A DNA stretch of 64,000 nucleotides, from contig NC_089829.1 in assembly GCF_035046505.1 (NCBI RefSeq), positions 8,953,396 through 9,017,395 of the forward strand. Direction: 5' to 3'. This document shows, piece by piece, positions 32,401 through 44,826 of this stretch. Both the position numbers and the translations under genes were made by a program. Under the pieces are notes generated by a model that saw only the letters and a program-made list of their open reading frames with translations, was not told the origin of the DNA and searched no databases. Source of the stretch: Tiliqua scincoides (taxonomy: Eukaryota; Chordata; Lepidosauria; Squamata; Scincidae). The stretch's first letter is position 1. Each line of letters begins with the position of its first letter.

Positions 32401-34639
32401 CCCTGTCTCTCTGATCAATGGGTACACGAGAGGAGCGTTGTCTCCTATTATAGGATTGATCACGCCAATCAGATCTTATGCACGAGCATATGTCAGCTTG
32501 GATTCCTGTCGCAATTTTTCTGTGACAGACTCTTCTTCTAGTGGGGCTTCTTTCCTTTGTATAGTTTGCCTTTGACTCTCTTCCTGTATCGGTGCAGGAG
32601 TCTTTCCTGTCTGTTGCAGAGGTGTAAGTTCTCTCCTAGGAGAAGACTGACCAATTTTGGGTCTAGCTCCTTGGTGTTCATAAGACGTACTGAGTTCTGG
32701 AATTGATTCTTTGGATTGCCCTTGTCTTGCATTAAACCATTCCATATTAATCAGTCTTTGATCACCATCTGGAGGGGAGTCATCTCCTCACTCTTTAGTT
32801 ATTTTTTTTCCCTAGCTAGTGTTTTTCTTACCATACCTGGCGTTTCTGGGGTTTCTTGCTCTCATTCATCAGCAATCTCTCCCTTTTCCTGTTGCCCTTT
32901 TTTTTAAACTGGTGTGAGGAGCTTATCTCCTTTTACTGTTTCAGAACGTAATCCATCTGATGTACTAGGTTGATCTACAGGTTTAATGGATTTGGATAGG
33001 ATTCCCTCTTTGGCTTGCAAAGGCCCTCTTTGCTTATTAATCTTCTGTCTCTGCTTCAGAGAATTGATTACAGAAATCATGTTTTCCTTAAACTGTTCAA
33101 CCCTAATGAGTCGGGAACTCTCTCCAAGGTTTTCTCTATAACATATCAGAGCGTCCTCTGGAGGATCCTCCCAAAGCCTCACTAAATTTTGCAAGATTTT
33201 TATCATGTGAATTTCTTCTAAGCATTCTGGCAACTCTTTGGTGGATGTTCTCGCCTTTCTGAAAAATATTACTTTTTTAACTACTTCTAAAGTCATAGTT
33301 TTAGCATGAATAGGCTCTAGCTCAATTTGCTCTACAGGTTTCCCTGATAACATCTGCAGCATTGAGTCTCTTTGTTTCTCTAAGAGCTTCCACAAGGCAA
33401 TTTGGCTAAGCCTTCGCAATCTGTAGTGGTCATCCACTGGTAAATCTATATGTGCTTGACCATATCAAATTTACTCACTACCTTTGGATGAATAATATCC
33501 TGTAGTCCTTCTTTAAAATCCTTACTTAGCACAGCTTGCCAAGCGTCTTTAATGTCCTTTTCTTTAGAGGATTTATACTTTGATTTCCTGTTCTTATTTC
33601 TGCTTCCCTCTGTTCTTCCTGCTCCTCCTCAGTACTATCTCTCGATATACTTTCGTTTTCAGAAAAAAGTAAAGGACTAGTGCTGCCACACTTAATTCCA
33701 AGAGAGGCCTGATCTGCTCCTGTCCTTAATTGTTCCAGTGTCTTCACTCCCTTTAATATCTCTTCAACTATAAAAATATCATCCTCTTCCTTCTCGACAA
33801 GTGACCCCTGTTCCATCTTTCCTTGGACTTGTCTCCTTTCATCCCTTTTTAATTCTTGATCTTTATTCTCAACCAAAGGGGAAAAGCCATAATTCAATAA
33901 ATTAAGTTTCCTTTTAGGTTTTCCTTGACTTAGTTCATTCTTATACCCGGAATAAGGTTTAAGTGGGGAATGGTCCCTTTCCAAAGTAGACAAGATGTCT
34001 TCAGCCTCAAACCATCTACCAAGACTTTTCTTTGTTTGAAACGACTGTTGTATTTGTCTCACTAATCAGTAACTTTTCCTTACTACCTTCTGAATTTAAG
34101 GGATTTTTCATTTTTGCAGGGTCTCTCATTTCCACATCATCAACAAACTCCTTGTCCTATTGCTCTAATGGTGAAAAGGTATTTCGGCCTAACAGGCCTT
34201 CCAAAGCAGGGATCTTGCTTAGTTTTGCCCCCCAAAAGGGTTCCAGGAAATCCTTAGCACCCAGGCCTGGTAGGCCCAAAGCAGGGGCCTTGGTTAAATC
34301 TTTATTCCAATGTGAGGCCTGATAACTCACTGGGAAGACCAGGGACTCTAGTAAAACCACTCCCAACAAAGATTGCAAAGAAGCAGACTGACTTTGTTCT
34401 TCTATACCAGCAGCCATTTTGTCTTCTTCCTCATCAAAGAGAACAGCACATTCAGAAACATTTTCCAGGGTTTCCATAGCACACATCCCAACATATTGCA
34501 CATCATTCCATCTGGAATACATCCCCCCAGCTGATCCTAAACTTGGATCCTGGGCATCTTCACTCAAACTCTTATTTTTGGACGTTTTTGAAAAGGAGAC
34601 AGGAGCACTGTCCAAACACGTCCTCTTCCCAGCTATAAC

Positions 34640-37600
34640 AGATGACAGTTGACAGTTGACTCTTACTGTTTGGTACCTAACCAGATGACTTTAGAAATTG
34701 GCTACTCCCCTATTAATAGGGGTAGGTGGTCCAAAAAATTCAAGATACGTGAATTTCTTTCCAAGCTGCTGGGCCTTGAATCATCGGCAAGTGACTTAAA
34801 AATAGCTGTGTATCTCCCTTTCTTTCCCTCTGCAACCAGAGTATTGTTAAAGTTTTATTCCAGCCGTATTCCTAAGCTGCTCATTGAACGGAGACAATTA
34901 TTGCGGTCCTTTAATATCTCAATGAGAAGGGTTTTCCAGGAAACAACTATAAGACCTTTGTTTGTAAAGAGCTCCAATGGACCTAAGAAAGTAGCTTTGG
35001 CTCTTTCCTCTTCCCCTCCTTTTGAAGAGAAACTAGGCCATTATCTTCAAGTTGTGACTCTTACAAGGGGGAAATGACCGCCTCATGCCCCTTCCCTAGA
35101 CCTTCTGAGGGGCAAGATGTGTTGACCTCCCTGGAAAATTGCCTTTTGGAATTGAAGTCCACTTTCTCCACAGTGACAGCTTCTTTTCCCTACAAAGGAT
35201 GCAAACCTCCTGCAGAACTTACGACACTGTAGCTTCCAGGGATGTATCTTCCAGGGATGTAACTGCTCAACTCAATCCCACTTTTATAAACTTTTGTGGC
35301 CCTTTGAGCCCCCCTGAAGCCCCGTTAACAACTTTGGATTCTGAGATGAAGGAAATTATGGAATGCACAGAGTCTGCTACTAAACAACTCTCCTATGCTG
35401 ACTACCAGAGCGAGATGAAGGAATTGGGGATAACCAGGGACGACCCCCCTGAAGCTACCATCAATTTAAGTCTGGATTCTACAATCTTCCATGGAATTCC
35501 TGCTGAGCAACTGGCCTCTTTTGCCTGCTCCCTATCTGGTATTTCCCCTCCTTTAAAGATGCCAAGGCACGATCCTAAGGAATCAACCAGGCCTCTCCTT
35601 GATGTAGAATCCTGTGGTGTCTCTCACTTATCTAACGGAAGTATAGCCGCTCCCACTCAAACTTCTTGTAATCCTTGTGCCCCTTTATTTCCTACCTGTG
35701 TTGTGGACAGGCTTACCCAGGGGGGTTTTTTACCCTGATTGATGCTCAGTCTCAATCTGTTCCCCCTTGTGTTTTGATTTTATTAACCCTGTGGAGAATC
35801 CGCAGGATGATACCTCAAAGGTATCCTCAGCTTCTTGTACAGGAATTCATGACCCTGCTAAGTCTCCCAACTTGGCAGCCCCTGAATTTAATACTGCGGA
35901 TAGGAGCACTTCTGTGAAAGGTTGTGTTCTTTACGAGCCCCTTCATGAGACTAAGTGTATCGAGACCACCGATACACTTGATACTCTTTATTGACTATCT
36001 GCTCCTATCTCTTCACCCCAGACTACTCAGTTTGACTTAAAATTGATATCATGGAATATAGCAGGCTGGGAAAAGAAAAAGTCTGACATCGATTTTATTA
36101 ACATTTTGTCTAGGTTTGACATTATTTTTTTTGCAGGAAACCTGGACTCTGAAAGAACTTAGCATTTCTGGCTTTGTCTCTTATCATCTTGCTGCTTTTA
36201 AAACTAAAACAATGGGTCACTATCGATCAGGCCTGTGCTGCCTGGTTAGATCTTCTCCTGGTTTTGTTGTGACCCCCCCCCTTTTTTATTAAGTTCCATT
36301 ATATTCAAGCTTTTTTACTTAAAAACACTGAGTTTCATATTCGTATGCTGAACGTGTATATCCCTCCCCTTGGTATGCTTGCTTTGGAATATTGGGCGGA
36401 AGTGAAGAATATTGTTGAGCATGTACTGGTGTCTTACCCTTCAATTTCCCTTCTTATTGCTGGAGATTTTAATTCAAGACTAGGAGCCAATAATCTTGCT
36501 CTTGCCAAATATATGAAATGGGATATGGAAGAGATGATTCCCCCTTGGTTTCATTGTGACAGTAAGTCCAAAGATTCGGTAATCAATGATAATGCATCCC
36601 AAATGGTAGACCTGTGCATTAGTTTCAGCTTATATGTTTTGAATGGATCCTTCGGGAGTGATACAATGGGTGACTTTCCTTTTTTTTCCCCTAAGGGGCG
36701 AGTGTGATTGATTACATTCTAGTCTCTAATGATCTAATCCCTAGGATTTCTGACTTTGAGATTGGGTCCCATGCTGACAGTGATCACCTCCCTGTTCTGC
36801 TGTCAATACTACACCCTTCTTCTACAGTGGTACACAGGGACATTTCCCGAAATTCATTCTTGTGCCCAAAATGGTCATCTAGGACTGCATCGGCCTTTGA
36901 ACAATGGTCCAGATTGCCAGAAATTGAACATTTAAGACAAACTATCCAATTGACGCATTCACCAGAAACTGTTGTTTTGGCTTATGGTGTGATCTCCCAA
37001 GCTCTAATCGAGATGCTCAATTCTAATCAAGCCTTGAAAAGTAATGGAGGTCCAACCTCCTGGTTTGATGTAGAATGCTGGTCACTATGAAATATAGGGT
37101 GCGACAATTGTTCCATCTATTCCGGTTCCATCCATCTCCTGAACTTTCGGCCCTTTATTTCTCATCCAGAAAGAACTGCCAACAATTCCTGGAGAGGTAA
37201 AAACATAACTTTGCTTTGACCAGATGGCATATATTGCTTGAAGCTATTTTTGCTAAGAATAGTAAGACCTTTTGGCATCTGGTTTCTCGCTCTAATTTGA
37301 TATCTTCCCAAAGCGATTGATTCCCGATTGCCCCCACTGAGTGGATGGCACACTTTTCTAAAATATTTACCGCCCCCAATCTGGCCCCTACTGCTGTACA
37401 TATGCCTCTTGATCGTCCATCTTGGACACTGGTCCCCAAGGAAGAAGTTATAGAACTAATAAGTACCCTGAAGACCGGGAAAGCCCCGGGGCCGGATGGT
37501 TTCTTGTGTGAATTCTTAATAAATAACTCCAGTTGGTGGGCGGAGCCTCTGGCTGATCTTTTTACGCTGATCGATCAATTTGGGATTTTACCTGATTCTT

Positions 37601-39955
37601 GGTTATCCTCAATCTTAGCCCCTATATTTAAAAAAGGTGATCCTGTTATTCCGGGAAATTACAGGCCAATTAGTTTGCTCTCTTTGATTGGGAAACTTTA
37701 TGCTAGGCACCTGTTAAAGCGTTTAACAGATTGGGCCCATGAAAAGCGCGTTCCTGGTAGAGAACAAAATGGCTTCCGCCTGGGTTCGTGTACTTTACAT
37801 CATGCACTTTTACAATCCTTTTTTGCTGAGAAATACTCAACTTATTTTAAGGGCAAACTTTAAGTGGCTTTTATTGATTTACGGCGTGCTTTTGACTCAG
37901 TTAACAAGGAACTTCTGTGGAACAAATTAGCTTCTTGGGGGATTGATCTTCATTTACTTTTTTAATCTGCAAACTTCACTCTTCTAATTATTTCCAGACT
38001 AACCAAAGTGGTTCTCTTTCAGATAAGATACCAATAACTAAGGATAAGATACCAATAACTAATAACCAATAACTAAGGAACTAATTATTCAGACTAACCA
38101 AAATGCTTCTCTTTCAAATAAGATACCAATAACTAAGGAGGTGTGCCAGGGCTGTATTTTAGCCCTGTTATTATTTAACCTTTTTCTGGCAGATCTGCAC
38201 CCCTACTTGACTCGTTGTGAAAAATTTGCCCCTATTCTGAATCACACTCCCTTACTTATTCTGCTATATGCGGATGATGCTGTTCTGCTCTCCATTTCTA
38301 GAACTGGACTGTGATAGCTATTAATAGCATTCCAATCCTATTGTAAGTCCAATGACTTGTTAATTAACTCAGTGAAGACAAAAATATTGGTCTTCTCTAA
38401 GCCTTGGAAACCTGTACCCTGGAATATTGGTAATAACTCCTTTGAACAAGTAAGATCATTTAGATATTTGGGGATCACTTTTCACCATCCACTTAACTGG
38501 TCCTTACATAGGAAATTGGCAAAAGCATCAGCTGTACTCCACCTTAATGCAGTCGCTCGTTTCCACTATAATAGTGGTAATCAATACGTCCCTGCAGCAT
38601 TGCAGATCCTTCAGGCTAAGATCATGAGTCAGTTACTATATGGGGCCCTGATCTGGATTGAAGCTGTTAATTGGGAATTAGATCAGATGGTGGCCTCCTT
38701 TTTAAGATTTTGGGTGTACCTAATATGATTAGGTTATTGAAGATGATCCTTGAGTTGGGTGTTGTATTGGAATCCTGGGCGATCTGGCGAGGGGGTAGAT
38801 GTGGTGTCAGCAGTGGCCCCTCTAAGGGTAAGGCCTGGGCATCCAGCAGATTGTGCTGCACAGCTGCAGCCACTTGAAGGCAATAGGGCCCTCAGGGATA
38901 TAAGGAGCACCTGAGGCAGGAAGGGTTGTGGAAGTGCACATTGGAGGTAGGAGAGGAGACTGACTGACTTGGCTTATTGACTTTGGAATCTGACCTCGGA
39001 CTGTGACTTGGCTTATTGACTTTGGACTCTGACTTGGATACTCTGACTGATTTGACTGGCTTACTTGGAATCTGTGGACTGGAACTGGACTCTGACTTTT
39101 GCTTGCTGCACTGGTGAGTTTAACAAGGGAAACTAATCAGCCTTAAGCGGGCACAAGGCCCAGTGGGAGAAGCTGTGGCAAGACAGGCATCCATCTTCCC
39201 TCGACTATGGCATGGTCCTTGGCCTTCAAATTTTGACTACATCTTCATTTTAACATCCATCCTGATTCCTTGCTTATTGATCTTCTAAAGGACCCTTACA
39301 CTTCCACCTGGCACAGACTTTTTGAAGTAAAACTTCAAAATATGGGCCTTTCCTTGGAATCTCTTGCAGACACTGACCTTAATCAAGTGTATTTAATCTT
39401 AGGAACAAAATTATGGGAGGAAGAAACTCAGTCACTTATTCGTAACCTTAACCCCACCTGCCCCTCCCCCCATTACTTTGGCCTGACTCCTTCTTTTGGT
39501 CATGGTCTCAGCTATTTCCAGATGTTAGTGAATCCTGGCAAGAGATGAGCCTTTATGCTTGCAAGATTTAATATTTTCCCTTCTTCAGTCCTTTCTGGAA
39601 GGTTTCAAAATATTCCACGAGTGTAGAATTTGCAAATTTTGCCACCTGGAACCTGATACAGTCGCCCATATTTTGTGTTGCTTCTCCGCTTATAGTTACC
39701 TTCGCGAACGCCTATTAGAGTCAATTTTATCTAACTTTATTGGCCCCTCTGAAGGACATGTTGGCTTCCTCCTTGAGGATAACTCTGAAGTAACTACCAG
39801 CTTGGTAGCAGATTTCCTGGTGGCTGTTATCACAAAATGTAGTCGCTTGTGAAATATTGTTTGGGATGTGTTAATGAAGGCAAGCTCTACAATGAAGTTA
39901 AAAATGCTATTTTTTCTACCTTGCGTATTTAATTGTTTTAAATGCAAATAAAGGT
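34640..39955 (+). mobile_element. Vingi/I-group-like LINE, second family, plus strand
   Basis: ORF1-like frames (34649-35077, 35139-35994) precede ORF2. The endonuclease starts about 36028 (KLISWNIAGWEKKKSD) and continues SLLIAGDFNSRLGANN and HADSDHLPVLLS. RT motifs are KTGKAPGPDGFLCEFL, YRPISLLSLIGKLYARHLL, NGFRLGSCTLHHAL and LLYADDAVLLS (about 38263-38295). The thumb reads FRYLGITFHHPLNWS. The C-terminus has CRICKFCHLEPDTVAHILCC (39620-39680). The end is AATAAAGGTTTATGATATG near 39947-39965. Frames are interrupted many times, including a small tandem repeat near 38025-38140 and an LTR fossil at 38762. It is the source family of 16735-17398. Confidence 0.8.
38762..39200 (+). mobile_element. 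Solo LTR fossil in the plus-strand LINE
   Basis: Starts TGTATTGGAATCC, contains GTCAGCAGTGGCCCC and GGGATATAAGGAGCACC, and ends before LINE coding resumes at about 39205. Same family as 20514 and 43665 but a different 3' half. Fossil. Confidence 0.7.
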
Positions 39956-39959
39956 TTAT

Positions 39960-40340
39960 GATATGAATGAGAGACTTAGAACCTCTTCTTATGCTTTCAA
40001 GGCAGCTGCCACTAACCTCCTAATGTCTAAAGCTACCTTTTTGGGGGCAGAAGAGCAGGCCATTTCAGACCACAACCTATCCAGGAGTGTCAAGAAGGTG
40101 CTGAGGAAAATTGCTTTGTAAGTAACCTTTTCCACAGATGCCCCTCTTGATGCTTGTCAGTTTGCTGCAAGATCCATGGCCTCTGCCTATGCAGCTAGAA
40201 GAAATGCCTAGTTCCAACCCTGGAATATTGACACAGGTTCCCAGGTCATATTGGTTGTTCTCCCCTTTGAGGGGAATAAAGCTTTTTATTAATAAAGGGT
40301 CAGTCTACCCAACCTCACAGCCTGAAGCATATGAAAAAAA
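39960..40340 (+). mobile_element. DIRS-like element fossil, Gag-like region
   Basis: Reading forward in one frame gives words such as KAAATNLLMSKATF and DACQFAARSMASAYAARR, which resemble the Gag-like protein of DIRS elements. The stretch at 40670-40740 matches 6770-6840 beside the other DIRS-like fossil. Partial and broken. Confidence 0.55.
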
Positions 40341-40759
40341 AGACAGCAAACACAAAACAATGTGGTGGTAGATGATAAGGACAAAACATCCCTGACAGGT
40401 CCTCATTAGGTCCTTGAACTGGGGTACAGTATGGTTCTCACCTTTCTTGGTTCCAAATGGTGAGATTTAGGTCATCGGAGTTCATCCGGATGGCTTTTCG
40501 ACACATTGGACTTTAAGGACGGACATCTACCTGAGCAAGTCCAAGACAGAGCTGATCTGGGAGGTGCCATCATAGCTTTTATAGTCTAGAGAATCAAGGG
40601 AGCCCCTCCCCTCAGGAAGACTTTGTAACCTGACCTGCCTGCCTGAGAGGGAGGAGCTTCCCAGATGTCAAGGACTGACCCTGCCATGGAGACCACCGAG
40701 AAGGGGAATTCACAGGTAAGCTCAAATCTCCCCGTTTGCTCAGACCTTGGGAGTTTGTG
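40341..40759. other. Probable DIRS-like flank, unassigned
   Basis: Includes GAGAAGGGGAATTCACA shared with 6800-6817. Nothing else recognised. Confidence 0.4.
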
Positions 40760-41875
40760 TGCTTTGATCTGGAGTAGTGCCTGCTGGACCTTACTAGTCA
40801 TCGTTTCCGGTTTGGTCACTATTTTCTTTTCATCCAGCCAGCTGAATTCAGGCACTTCCCATCAGTCTGCTCCCCCTCCCCCATTTCCCCATTTCGTTTC
40901 ATCCCTTTTCTTTTGGATTTTGCATATACATTAGATTCTTTCCATGCCTGGTCCACATTCACAGGCTCTGACTGGGATCACTGACTGGAACATCTGGAGC
41001 TCCAGCCTGATATGATATTATAAGATGTACCTGCCAAATGAAGAAACCCATTATTATTATTATTATTATTATTTTTTGTGAGGATAGGACATTTCCAATT
41101 GGGGTGCTTCTACTCTGCTCTCCTCCCAGTGTTAGCCCAACATTTGTCAGGTGCTCCTAGTGAACGTCTTCGACACCTGATGCAGGGTTGATACACAGCA
41201 GGTTGCAAGTTTGAACACTTTTATTCAGTGGGATTCAGCTTAAAATGAGAAGCAGGTAAAGCACAGAGCAGAGCAAAAAGATAGGTCTCTGTCTGAAAAA
41301 GACAAGGTTCTTTTTCTTATATGGTTTCGAGCAGCACAATTTTTGTCACCGGTATATTTTGTCTACTAAACCAGCAGAAAGCCAGCACTAGGAGGAAAAC
41401 CCATGTGCACCAGTTTCCAAATGTTCCCCTTCTGTTTTCACTCTTTCAGTTAGTCCCCCTCCTCTGTGCTTTTCACCCTCTGCTTGGTGAAACTTTGCTT
41501 GATAAGGAGTCTGCAAAGGTCAAAATGATTGCTTTCATGCCTGGAAGAAACATCCTATGGGAAGCACTTAAACTTGGACCTCCTTTTCCAAAAGTTAGCA
41601 GTGAAAAAAGAAAAGCTCTGTTAGCTCATCCTCTTGGGGGTTTCCACTCCTCCCCTACATGACTATTATTGCTGCCGTCCCCTGGCTGCTACAGCTACTG
41701 TATTGCCAGTCTTGAAAATGTTAGCATTACAGTAATCGAGCAATTCAGCAAACTCTTGATCATGAACATCAACAGTGAAATACCCTCCACCTTACAGAAA
41801 TGACATGAAGGACTTGATTGTCAAACAGTTTGGGTTAAGTAAAAGCAAATGACTGTTTCTCTGCAGCAATTTTTG
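40760..41875 (-). repeat. Segmental duplication, AADACL copy B downstream flank
   Basis: Aligns with 880-1430 and 5880-6215. An (ATT)n run lies at 41049-41075. AATAAA-type signals for the gene are not obvious. Confidence 0.75.
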
Positions 41876-42650
41876 TCAGAGACATTGTAAAAAATGCATC
41901 ACACGTTCAATACTGTCCCTTGAACATTGAAATTCAAGAAACAAACATTCAAATTGATGGAAGATCCCATGCACACCATCCTTAATGTGATACCAGGTCA
42001 CCGGCACACCGTTGTCCTCTAAGCGTTTCTTGTACAAAAGTCCGTCGTCCCTGAGAAAGTCATATTCGTATGTCAAAAGGAAAGTCTCAGGCAGTTGCTG
42101 GATAATCTCATCATCAGCTAACAGTGGGGAAAACCTGGTCTCGAATGCTGACTTGCACACTTCATACAGTTCTTCTGAAAATGGAGCAAGCAATGGGGGC
42201 TCAGAGGCCTTGACCTTGAACTCAACCGGAATGAGGTCGGCACTAATCCATTTGATGTACTTCACCCTCATGACCTCAGGAACATGGGCATTCTTCATAA
42301 GTGCATCCATATCTCTTACCTTCTTACCAAGAGTCCTGAGAGAAAGCTGGCCTGCCAACTTTTTGGGTAAAGTAGGAGTTGAGTGGTATTGTTGATAAGA
42401 AGGCAAATTGAAATCCAGGGCCTGGAGGAATGGGTAGAGCATGATCTGTGCTTGGAACCTTGGGAGATCCACTCAGGTCACCAATTCTTGGGCAAGGACT
42501 GTAGAATATGTGCTGCCAGTGCTGTCCCCACCAATAATAATGCGATTGGGGTCGACTCCATAATCCTCAGCGTGCTTCAGAAAGTGTACAGCAGCACTGA
42601 GGCAATCTTTCATCGGTACTGGATACAGATGCTCAGGAGCTAAACGAAAC
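41876..42650 (-). pseudogene. AADACL4-like: AADACL copy B, last exon with nonsense codon
   Basis: AADAC-family proteins are ER-membrane serine esterases that hydrolyse acyl esters and amides. The exon opens after an AG acceptor (42651-42652 on the plus strand) with FRLAPEHLYPVPMKDCLSA. It holds the nucleophile motif IIIGGDSTGSTY, then an in-frame TGA at 42473-42475 after LAQELVT. The frame continues VDLPRFQAQIMLYPFLQALD, a catalytic-Asp region EYDFLRDDGLLYKK and catalytic-His region IKDGVHGIFHQFE, to a natural stop at 41876. The equivalent codon in copy C reads Gln (SQVDLPR). A single large last exon fits AADACL3/4 rather than five-exon AADAC. Upstream exons on the minus strand were not found. 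Probably a recent pseudogene. Confidence 0.9.
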
Positions 42651-42935
42651 CTAAAGCAATGGCAAAAAGGACCAAATTAATCATTTCAGTAATCATTTTG
42701 ATGAGATGGGAAAACTTCCAGTGAATACAATCAATGGAATGACGGATGTAAAGGTTTTGCCTAAAAGAGATTATAATAATGCATGTTTAGTCCCTACTAA
42801 GCAGAAATTACTAGGTGTCCCATCCAAAAAATCCTCTTTCTTCCAATGCCTTTGGCTAATTAACACCTCCACTTCAAAGACAGCAGCTGCGATGTGCAAA
42901 GGCATGAACACAGAACTCCTTATCAGTTTGAGCAA
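42651..42935 (-). other. Presumed intron of AADACL copy B
   Basis: Follows the acceptor site of the last exon; no exon recognised. Confidence 0.5.
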
Positions 42936-43485
42936 TTAACAAAATTTATTGCTACAAACACAGACACTGCCTGCAATTCCTCTTGTCCAGAAGTTTTTCC
43001 TCCCCAACACTTAACTTAGTGGGTATAGGTCCAAACCATCTGGTCCAATCTCCACAGTCCAGTCTTCCCAGTTCAGTCTTCCCAGTAGCAGTCCACTGCA
43101 GCAGAGTCCTTCCTCTGTCCAGCAGAGTTCAGGCAGTCTCTTCCTCTGTCTTCTCCAGCAGAGTGTCTCCTCCAGCAGGGTTCTGGCAGTTCTCTTCTCC
43201 CTGTGACCTCCAGCAGAGTTTTGGCAGTCCCCTTCTCCCTTTGTCCATGTAGGTCCAGTCTGTGTCCTGTAGGTCTGGTTGTGCGGGGGTCCTTTCTCCT
43301 TCTGAAGCTGCCTTTTGTCCTTATAAATCCTATTATCCAAGATGCAGCTCAGTTGTGAACTACCTCATTAGCCCATGTCCATACAAAGTCCCATCAAGGT
43401 CAAATGAAGTTCAGGTGTCTATCCAAGTCTCCATTGGCCTTGATTGATTACAGCTGTGGAGCTAGCCCTGCCCTTCCCAGAGCTG
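42936..43485 (-). mobile_element. Possible LTR fossil, minus strand
   Basis: On the minus strand a TATA-like ATTTATAAGG (about 43325) precedes an AATAAA-type signal near 42957, with CAG-rich minisatellite words (CCAGCAGAGTT) between. This layout suggests an LTR, but no ends or relatives were identified. Confidence 0.3.
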
Positions 43486-43489
43486 CGAA

Positions 43490-43654
43490 ATGTTGTGCAA
43501 ACACGTCACAGCGGCTGACCGTGTGTTCCTCCTGGTCTACTGGAGGGGCCTGATGGAGGAGGCCCCGTACTACAGGGAACAGCTCTACTGGACGGTTCTC
43601 AGCAGACGCAATGGTAGCAGAGAAAAAAGATCTCTTCTTTGCTACCACTGCCAC
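43490..43654 (-). mobile_element. L2-clade LINE fragment
   Basis: Minus-strand reading VAKKRSFFSATIASAENRP, VELFPVVRGLLHQAPP and VSRCDVFAQHFA is the linker between endonuclease and RT of L2-type LINEs. No RT is present; very short fragment. Confidence 0.6.
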
Positions 43655-43664
43655 GGAAGGAGGT

Positions 43665-44190
43665 AGGCTGTGGTGTCAGCAGTGGCCCCTTTAAGGGTAA
43701 GGCCTGGGCTTCCAGGGAGTGTGCTGCACAGCTGCAGCCACTTGAAGGCAATAGGGCCCTCAGGGATATAAGGAACACCTGAGGCAGGAAGGGTTGGTGG
43801 GCAGTGGAAGGAGGAAAGCTTGAGGCAGGGGAGACTGGATTAAAGGACTAAGGAATTGATGGCTAATGGACTGCTGGGGGACTGATTGGTGAATGGACTT
43901 TGGAGACTGCTGGAACAGATTGCTGGAGACACTGGAGTTTGGTATGTGGCTGCTGTGCCTAAGACCTGCTGAGGACCAAGGGTCTGCTGTAGTGGCAGGA
44001 GGCTGCTGGCAGGAGAGAGGAACTCTGCAGGTTGAACAGGTGAGCTACCCTGGAGGTGGGGTCCAGCAGGACTGCAGGGCAGAACCAGGGTCATTTGTTG
44101 AGGGAAAGAAGGGGAGCTAATTTGCTTAAAGTGGGCATAATTCTCCAGGCAGAGCTCAGCCTTGGAATCTGGTAAAACACAGTGCTAAAA
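43665..44190 (+). mobile_element. Solo LTR fossil
   Basis: Most complete copy of the LTR family: GTCAGCAGTGGCCCC, GGGATATAAGGAACACC, CTGCTGAGGACCAAGGGTC, CATAATTCTCCAGGCAGAG. Collinear with 20514-23095 when its hAT is set aside. Fossil, no internal region. Confidence 0.75.
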
Positions 44191-44239
44191 GTTTGAGAAC
44201 TGCTGCCATAAGTTGTTAGTAAGTTGACACAGGGGTGTG

Positions 44240-44513
44240 TGTAACTCTACAAGTTTTCAAAATCACTAAAATCAGAATTTTGAGGAACAATACTATCATG
44301 TTTTATATCAATCTATGCGTAATTTCATGCAGAATGCAATGAAACAAACCACATTGAAATATCTGTGTTCTAACAAAAGGTACAGCCAATAAACCGGTGG
44401 GGGCAGGGTGATGGTACATCACCATGCCCACCACCTGGGGTGTTGCCCTGCCCACTGCATGGGGTGACGCATAGGCCTCCTGCACCGGGTGATGCGAATC
44501 CTAGTGACACCAC
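44240..44513. mobile_element. hAT MITE right part, GTGGCGCTACTAGG family
   Basis: Ends CCTAGTGACACCACTG; preceding GTGATGGTACATCACC and GGGTGATGCGAATCC. Same family as 7968-8294. Left end not clear. Confidence 0.65.
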
Positions 44514-44826
44514 TGGGGTGCTGATTCCAAAAATGGCATCAGTTTTCCCCTATCATTTCTAGTTTTGGAAATATGGCATAGTCTCGTCAGTGAATGGTTC
44601 AAGGAGCTTCCACATGAGGAAGCCTATGCTATGGCCATTTTTGGAATCAGCAATCCAAACTCATAAAAAACCACCATAAATTTTGATAAAATGTTTTTCT
44701 GACCCTCAGTTTTGCAAGTCTTTGATATAGATTAAAGATCATCCTGAACTATTTTTTGCCAATGGCAAAGAGTGGTTAACTTGATAACTGTAGGCACAGT
44801 GTATTTTAGTGCATTTTACATTAGAA
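44514..44826. other. No recognisable feature
   Basis: AT-rich; nothing named. Confidence 0.45.

Larger units (their letters stand above)
23679..34625 (-). mobile_element. Tx1/L1-like LINE, heavily interrupted
   Basis: Minus-strand pieces come in the order expected of one element. An ORF1 with long charged N-terminal segments (34615-32476) leads to a conserved block KKRFAVRFTY, RKYLIRLLLKGHLKFP and zinc knuckles (32302-31690). After an inserted LINE the zinc-knuckle text resumes as YRCPDAYYNMQEQK (27230) and goes on to 26199. The ORF2 endonuclease follows at 25895-25044 (ITWNTRGLKSQERR, DIYVLQETHF, LIILGDFNNRSR, PWSDHGML). RT thumb remnants lie at 24060-23780 (FEHIKLLGVYFSIK, LPIATNIATVYPPPQW). 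Most of the RT, including the catalytic box, is missing between 24140 and 25040, where tRNA-like repeats sit. Frames are broken at many points. Clade Tx1 or L1-like. Confidence 0.72.

Noticed and set aside
42012-42395. Plus-strand gene opposite AADACL copy B
   Set aside because: Antisense shadow of a clear esterase exon.
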